Assembly (NCBI GenBank): GCA_015680685.1
Contig: MNCI01006558.1
Span: 69,975-121,024 of the forward strand
DNA length: 51,050 nt
DNA from: Gnetum montanum
Lineage: Eukaryota; Streptophyta; Gnetopsida; Gnetales; Gnetaceae
Direction of reading: 5' to 3'
The notes under the pieces were generated by a model. The model searched no databases and was not told where the DNA came from. It was given only the letters and a program-made list of their open reading frames with translations. This document shows positions 47,001-51,050 of the stretch, one piece after another (position 1 is the stretch's first letter; each line of letters begins with the position of its first letter). Position numbers and translations under genes: made by a program.

Positions 47001-47640
47001 CTAATTGACGACACCAATGATCCCATAAGCCAATTAAGATGGTCAATTGAGCCTTGAAACTAACAAAAATTTATTTTCCACCCCTATCTATGTTGAGAAA
47101 GCCAAGGACTATGTTGGGTCAGTGTAGTCCCACTTGGGATGAAAAATGTAGCAATGAAAATCAATAGTAAGTAGTCCAGAATGGCCCAAAATTGATCCAA
47201 AACAACTAAAACCTTGCCCCCATGACTCTTAATTACAAATTTTATTCTATTTCAACCCTAGGAATTGCCCAAACTCAATCATTCCTTATGACTATGCTAG
47301 GTCTTGGTAGCCCAACATAGTCATCCCTTGGAACTAACATTTCCAACCTACTGGGATGCCAAAATGCTGCCAAAACTTGCCAATCTTCAATGCCTATTCC
47401 TTGTGCTAGATGTTTAGACCACTAGGACCCCAAAAATAACCATACCAAGCCCTAGAAAATGCCTCTAAAGGTTACCTACGTTGGGCCAACATAGTCACTA
47501 GCAAGGCCTAGCATAGTCATAGGAAAAGGTGTCAAGTTTACCTCAAAACTATTCCAAAATGATCCCCTCATGTGCCCAAGTTCTCCTAGCAACCCTGTAG
47601 TCCCATACCATGGCCTGCTAAGGCCTAAAACTAGAAAAAT
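44089..47640 (+). repeat. Satellite-like tandem array, about 185-bp unit with a palindrome
   Basis: About 18 units. The GGACTAYGCTGG-like start recurs near 44089, 44336, 44571, 44773, 44955, 45139, 45330, 45522, 45701, 45883, 46149, 46343, 46527, 46710, 46902, 47106, 47289 and 47475; most steps are 179-204 bp, with longer steps at the left end and near 45.9-46.1 kb. Each unit carries arms GGACTACGCTGG and CCAGCGTAGTCC one base apart, then 10-20 bp later another TAGTGTAGTCCC, and often an ACTACRCTGRG about 25 bp before the palindrome. The spacer is diverged (CCTAGAAC, CAAAAACC words). Tandem repeats in 3' non-coding parts of Tat-lineage retrotransposons are known, so this could be part of such an element. 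Confidence 0.85.
45915..46148 (+). repeat. Rearranged array unit with short GGACTA repeats
   Basis: The 45883 unit breaks after CTAGGCAAGCCCAAATTCAT (a string also found at 46857). A run of GGACTA(T/A)GACTAAGTA units follows at about 45926-45985. The next palindrome is delayed by about 80 bp. Confidence 0.6.
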
Positions 47641-48010
47641 CTTACCCTATTTGACCAATATCAAATAATTTTTATGAAATGTATTCCATTCTCACATATG
47701 TAACCTTATTTTGCATTGTTGACCTTCTTTCTCATCTGTTGACTTTCTGCAACCTCCATATAACTTCTTGTTCTACGATTTCCACTTTATTTTCTATCTT
47801 ATGACTCTTGATTAACCTCATATGGTCTAGGTTTAATCCCATTGGTCATTATCTATCTCTTATAGACTTGGTTAACCTTGTTTTCATTTTTTTTTTGTCA
47901 TTGAAATAACATATGTTTGCATGTTTACTAAATTATTTTAGCATTTTTTAGTCATTTTTACCTAGGTGCGACTTAATGTACTTATGGTTGCTATGCAAGA
48001 TTGAAGTATG
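47641..48010. other. Non-coding stretch after the array
   Basis: T-rich, with GTTGACTT and GTTGACCTT words. No gene or LTR end that I can support. Confidence 0.3.
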
Positions 48011-48590
48011 AATACTTGGAAGCAAATTGTCTAGCCTTTGAACTTGATTGGGCCTAATGGTGATGTTGAATGATATATCAACCCTAATTGTTTAGATCTT
48101 GAGCCTAAAAGTCTTGCTAACCATATAGCCTCAATTAAAAGACCTCTAGAATGGCCTAAAAACCTAATTAAAACCCTTGATATAGAGGATAGTAACATAA
48201 CTAAAGACTCTCTAGCTAAGGTTCCTATCACAACACATAGTAGTGAGGAGAAAACCCTCAAACTAAGTTCCTCACTAGAACCTTAGCAGGCTTAAGACAT
48301 CACCAAGGTCTTACAAGATAACATTAAGGTCTTTTAATAGTTATATGAAGATATGCCAAGCTTAGATGCATGATTAGTCCAACACAACATCATACTCGAT
48401 CCTTGCATTAAACAAGTTAAGCAGAAAGTGCATAAGATTAGACCAAACTTAGCCATGGTAGTTCATGATGAAATTACAAAGCTATACCAAGCTAGTTTCA
48501 TTAGAGCTATTGACTACATAGAATGGGTGTCCAACATCATGGTAGTCCCTAAGAAAAATAGGAGTATCCATAGTTGTGTTGGCACATTTG
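48011..48590 (+). pseudogene. Start of a Tat-like RT
   Basis: 'LVQHNIILDPCIKQVKQKV' (about 48375), 'HDEITKLYQASFIRAIDYIE' (about 48465) and 'WVSNIMVVPKKNRSIHSCVG' match the opening of Tat-lineage RT (the stretch before the catalytic core). A 'YEDMPSLDA' motif (about 48345) precedes it. The sequence breaks off near 48590, before the Y/F-x-D-D box. It is of the same lineage as the gag-protease at 34.0-37.6 kb and may be its displaced continuation. Confidence 0.65.
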
Positions 48591-48673
48591 GCCATTTCAT
48601 GGAACAGTAAGACTCATCTTCAACATTATTGTAAGAGTGGGAGAGTGTAAATGTGTTATTTCATACCATTGGT

Positions 48674-48743
48674 ATGGGATCTGGAGGTGAAATAGATACT
48701 GCAGCACCTTTTGAGTCTCTCAAAGAGGCAGTGATAAGGTTTG
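48674..48743 (+). pseudogene. Possible N-terminal fragment of a WEB-family (DUF827) protein
   Basis: Starting at the ATG at 48674 the frame reads MGSGGEIDTAAPFESLKEAV and then IRF. Plant WEB-family coiled-coil proteins (chloroplast photorelocation group) begin with a G-E-I-D-T-x-x-P-F-x-S-V-K-x-A-V-x-x-F block. After about 23 codons the match stops. It is likely a first-exon scrap of a host gene. The short length limits confidence. Confidence 0.5.
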
Positions 48744-48749
48744 TCACCA

Positions 48750-49020
48750 ACATTTTACCAACCTTGAAATACTGTTTTTGATGAAAAGAATAAATTACAA
48801 ATATTCTTCAAATTCTTAAGGTCTTTGGAGAATAACAAATTCTTTTAAGAAAAATAGAGTAACGTCACACAAAAGAGTTGAGGTAGATTTTGTCGAAGAC
48901 ATGAGTCAGGGCCTGCTCCAAAAAGTGAATTGATCTATAGAAAATAGTTCGTATTGGCATTGACCTCCATCGGTTGGTAATACTTAAATATGCAAATCTT
49001 GTTGATAATTTATAAAATAC
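48750..49020. other. Stretch with no recognised feature
   Basis: AT-rich, low CpG. Nothing supported. Confidence 0.3.
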
Positions 49021-49029
49021 TTACATACT

Positions 49030-50340
49030 CAAGGAGGTCAGACGCATCATTTCTTCCATTCACGTCATCCGCGATGGGCCGATCAACCTATTGGTTGAAA
49101 CATCAACGCTGCTAGTCCTAGGGTTGGGCCGCAGGAGTTCCAAGAGGGCATCATGATCAAGGTTTTTAATTGTCCACCTCGGAATTCAGTGCAGCAATTT
49201 TTGCCGTGATGTGTTTACGGTAAATGAAAAGCAACTGACACCATGGAAATCAGTTATGGCCTTCAGAAGCACAAGCTGAAGTGAAAAGATTGATGAAGCT
49301 TGAGGCCGGGAAACGTCAACTTTGTATTCAGGGGAGGTGCTTGGCTGGATGGCGCGCAATTTCAATATTATATCATGGGCGAAGCAAAATCAACAAGGGA
49401 GCTGGCTGCACAACTTGTGTTCTGGTTCTTGGACACGCTACTTCATTTTCACGTTCAGCGGACTCGTAAAAAGCAACTGTCGTACCTGCTTGTTTTGCTG
49501 ATTTGGACGATTCACATGCATAATCACCATAAATATCCAGCAACATCATCTTCTTTTTTCCATCACTATGCACAGCAGAGCAGCGACAACAGAGCAGCGT
49601 GATCAGCGGCTGGCGATGGGAAAGGTTGATCATGTGCTGTCAGCCGTGTGGAAGGTAGCTGACGTGGCCGCGGAAAATAGAAAGGAGGACTGCGCACACG
49701 ATTAGCGGTGCAGAAAAGAAGCCTCGATCACGCAGTGGAGCATAAGTAGCAGAGAGGACGGCGGTGGCGGCAGCAGAATGGAGGATCCGAACACCATGAA
49801 GTAGCAACAATAACAGCCATTGGAGATTTTAAGGGTTTAAACCAAGCGTAGGCAGCCGATGGTTAGGGTTTGTAGGGTTTCTAGTTAAGATAAAAATTCC
49901 CAGTAGAAACAGATAAAAATTCCCAGCAGAAACAGATGAGCAGCGGCCACAGCAGCGAAAAGATGGACAGCGTCTGAACAACAGCCGCGGGTGGAGGATC
50001 AGCAGCACCAGCATGACTCCATAGCCATGGCAGACGCGGACAATGATGGCAACAGCGGGTGCAGAAAAGACCAGTAGAGGGCGGCAGTAGCACCAGTGCC
50101 TGTATTGACACCAAAACCAGCGAAGGAGGACAGCACGCTAGTGGATGTATAATGGCTGCAGATGAAACAGGAAGAGGTTTACTAGTAGCCACAACTGCAA
50201 AACAGGCCATTTTGGAGCTAAGCATGAACATGGACATGAACGTTGATGTTGCTGATGTTCTTCTCTTTCCACCAATGAGAGGGTTACCAATCATTCTTAA
50301 TTTGTCGTTGGTCACACAAAGCCTTAATCAAATTTAATTT
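49030..50340. other. CpG-retaining segment
   Basis: CpG is common here (for example GGCCGCGG at 49665, CATCCGCGATGGGCCG at about 49067) while it is rare elsewhere. Overlapping ORFs occur on both strands (49300-49602 plus, 49373-49633 minus, 49881-50315 minus), and none has a domain I recognise. Much is GCAGC/CAGCAG-rich low complexity. It may be a hypomethylated promoter or UTR of a host gene, or young inserted DNA. Confidence 0.4.
49888..49933 (+). repeat. Tandem duplication, 23 bp x 2
   Basis: AGATAAAAATTCCCAG(T/C)AG followed by AAAC, twice, with a single C/T difference. Confidence 0.85.
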
Positions 50341-50691
50341 GATTTTCATTTTTCTTTGTTTAAGAAAAAGGCAAAGGGTATATTCCTATTATTTCAAAAG
50401 GAAAGAGAAGTTATAAGGCAGTTATTCAATATTATATGTATAGAACAAGTGTCCTTTGCAATTTTTAAATATCATGGTGGTGATAACTTCCCCTTGGTGG
50501 TTACAACTAAATTTCAATTTTCCATGGTACTTATAACCACCACAAAGGTCACTTGTCACTTGCATGGGACACTTGTCACCTACAACCTGTTTATCTCCAT
50601 GAAGACACTTGGCAACTACATGGGACACATGTCAGATACAGCATTTTTATCTCTTTGGTGGTTGAAACCACCCAAAATTGTTATAACTTAC

Positions 50692-50763
50692 CTAACTTGT
50701 TGGGCAAGTAACCTCCTAACTTGTTGGACAAGCAATTTTCTAATTGGTTAGTCAAGTTACTTG
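50692..50763 (+). repeat. 24-bp repeat x 3 in the family D U3
   Basis: CTAACTTGTTGGGCAAGTAA.., CTAACTTGTTGGACAAGCAA.. and CTAATTGGTTAGTCAAGTTA.., each 24 bp apart; the third is more diverged. Confidence 0.7.
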
Positions 50764-50822
50764 GGAGAGAAGTTAGGTGAGATATTTTTAAAAATATAAC
50801 TTCCCTACCTACCTTGGAATCC

Positions 50823-50830
50823 TATAAAAA
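50823..50830 (+). promoter_or_regulatory. TATA box of the right-edge LTR
   Basis: TATAAAAA, about 115 bp before AATAAAG. Confidence 0.6.
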
Positions 50831-51050
50831 GGCTTCAAGGGGAGGAGGAGAGAAGGAACAAAAGGGGGGAATCACTTCTCACACTTGGGAGCAAAGAAGA
50901 TTTGTAAAGAAGATTGTTTGTAAGATGGCTTGCTAGAATAAAGATTTCAGCCTCTTTGTCATGGTCCTGTGAGTTATGCATTTCATTTTTTGTTTTGTTT
51001 AAATTGCTTAGCTAGTGGTTTAGATAGTATCATCCTTGGCAAGTAATTTT

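Larger units (their letters stand above)
50430..51050 (+). mobile_element. LTR-like sequence, family D, running off the right edge
   Basis: U3-like DNA with inverted GGTGGTTA/TAACCACC words, a three-unit 24-bp repeat, CCTATAAAAAGG (TATA 50823-50830), a purine-rich leader and AATAAAG at about 50937. It aligns with the minus-strand LTR near 31250-31050. The 5' end is not fixed and the 3' end is outside the window. Confidence 0.55.

Noticed and set aside
44089-47640. Array as CRISPR-like repeats
   Set aside because: The unit is about 185 bp with a diverged, related spacer in a plant-type retroelement setting; no cas genes and wrong repeat geometry.
49829-50315. Overlapping minus-strand ORFs in the CpG-rich segment, including a 144-codon one
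   Set aside because: Low-complexity GCTGCTG-type sequence open in several frames; no recognisable domain. Kept only as part of the CpG segment description.

Overview
The window looks like intergenic DNA from a very large plant genome. A gymnosperm is my best guess, from the age and depth of nesting of the retrotransposons. Nearly all of it is decayed Ty3/gypsy LTR retrotransposons. The decay is dominated by C-to-T and G-to-A changes: in-frame stops are mostly TAG, TAA or TGA where CAG, CAA or CGA would restore sense, and CpG is scarce. This is what long-term cytosine methylation leaves. I saw no intact host gene, no rRNA or tRNA gene and no CRISPR array.

Layout, left half (1-30 kb). A minus-strand LTR with its primer-binding site (17-891) sits in a plus-strand LTR (897-1625). 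That LTR abuts a minus-strand retroelement 3' half (about 1640-5223). Element B (5' LTR 5224-6105) follows, with gag and part of a protease. It is interrupted inside the protease gene by a complete 12.2 kb element A (8960-21160: LTR, PBS, gag, RT, RNase H, integrase, an extra ORF, polypurine tract, LTR). Element B then resumes with the rest of its protease, a long non-coding stretch and its own extra ORF, and ends in a 3' LTR (26959-27691). That LTR is fused to a third LTR (to 28442), which abuts a chromovirus-like pol fragment (28443-30087). Elements A and B use tRNA-Asp-type primer sites and look Athila/Tat-like. B lacks RT and integrase and appears non-autonomous.

Right half (30-51 kb). 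After a minus-strand LTR of another family (about 30.2-31.6 kb) and short tandem repeats comes a Tat-like gag-protease on the plus strand (34.0-37.7 kb). Running toward it on the minus strand is a TATA-bearing gene (43531 down to 38375) that can be parsed into seven exons, with reading frame kept across most proposed splice junctions. Upstream of that gene lies a roughly 3.6 kb array of units about 185 bp long, each carrying a near-perfect palindrome built on GGACTACGCTGG. Related ACTACGCTG repeats precede gag-protease on the left, so two convergent genes are bracketed by the same motif. This segment is the most unusual part of the window.

The right end holds a Tat-type RT fragment (48.0-48.6 kb), a short fragment resembling the N-terminus of a WEB-family (DUF827) host protein, a CpG-retaining segment (about 49.0-50.3 kb), and an LTR-like promoter region that runs off the window. 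All calls are from reading the sequence; no similarity search was possible.
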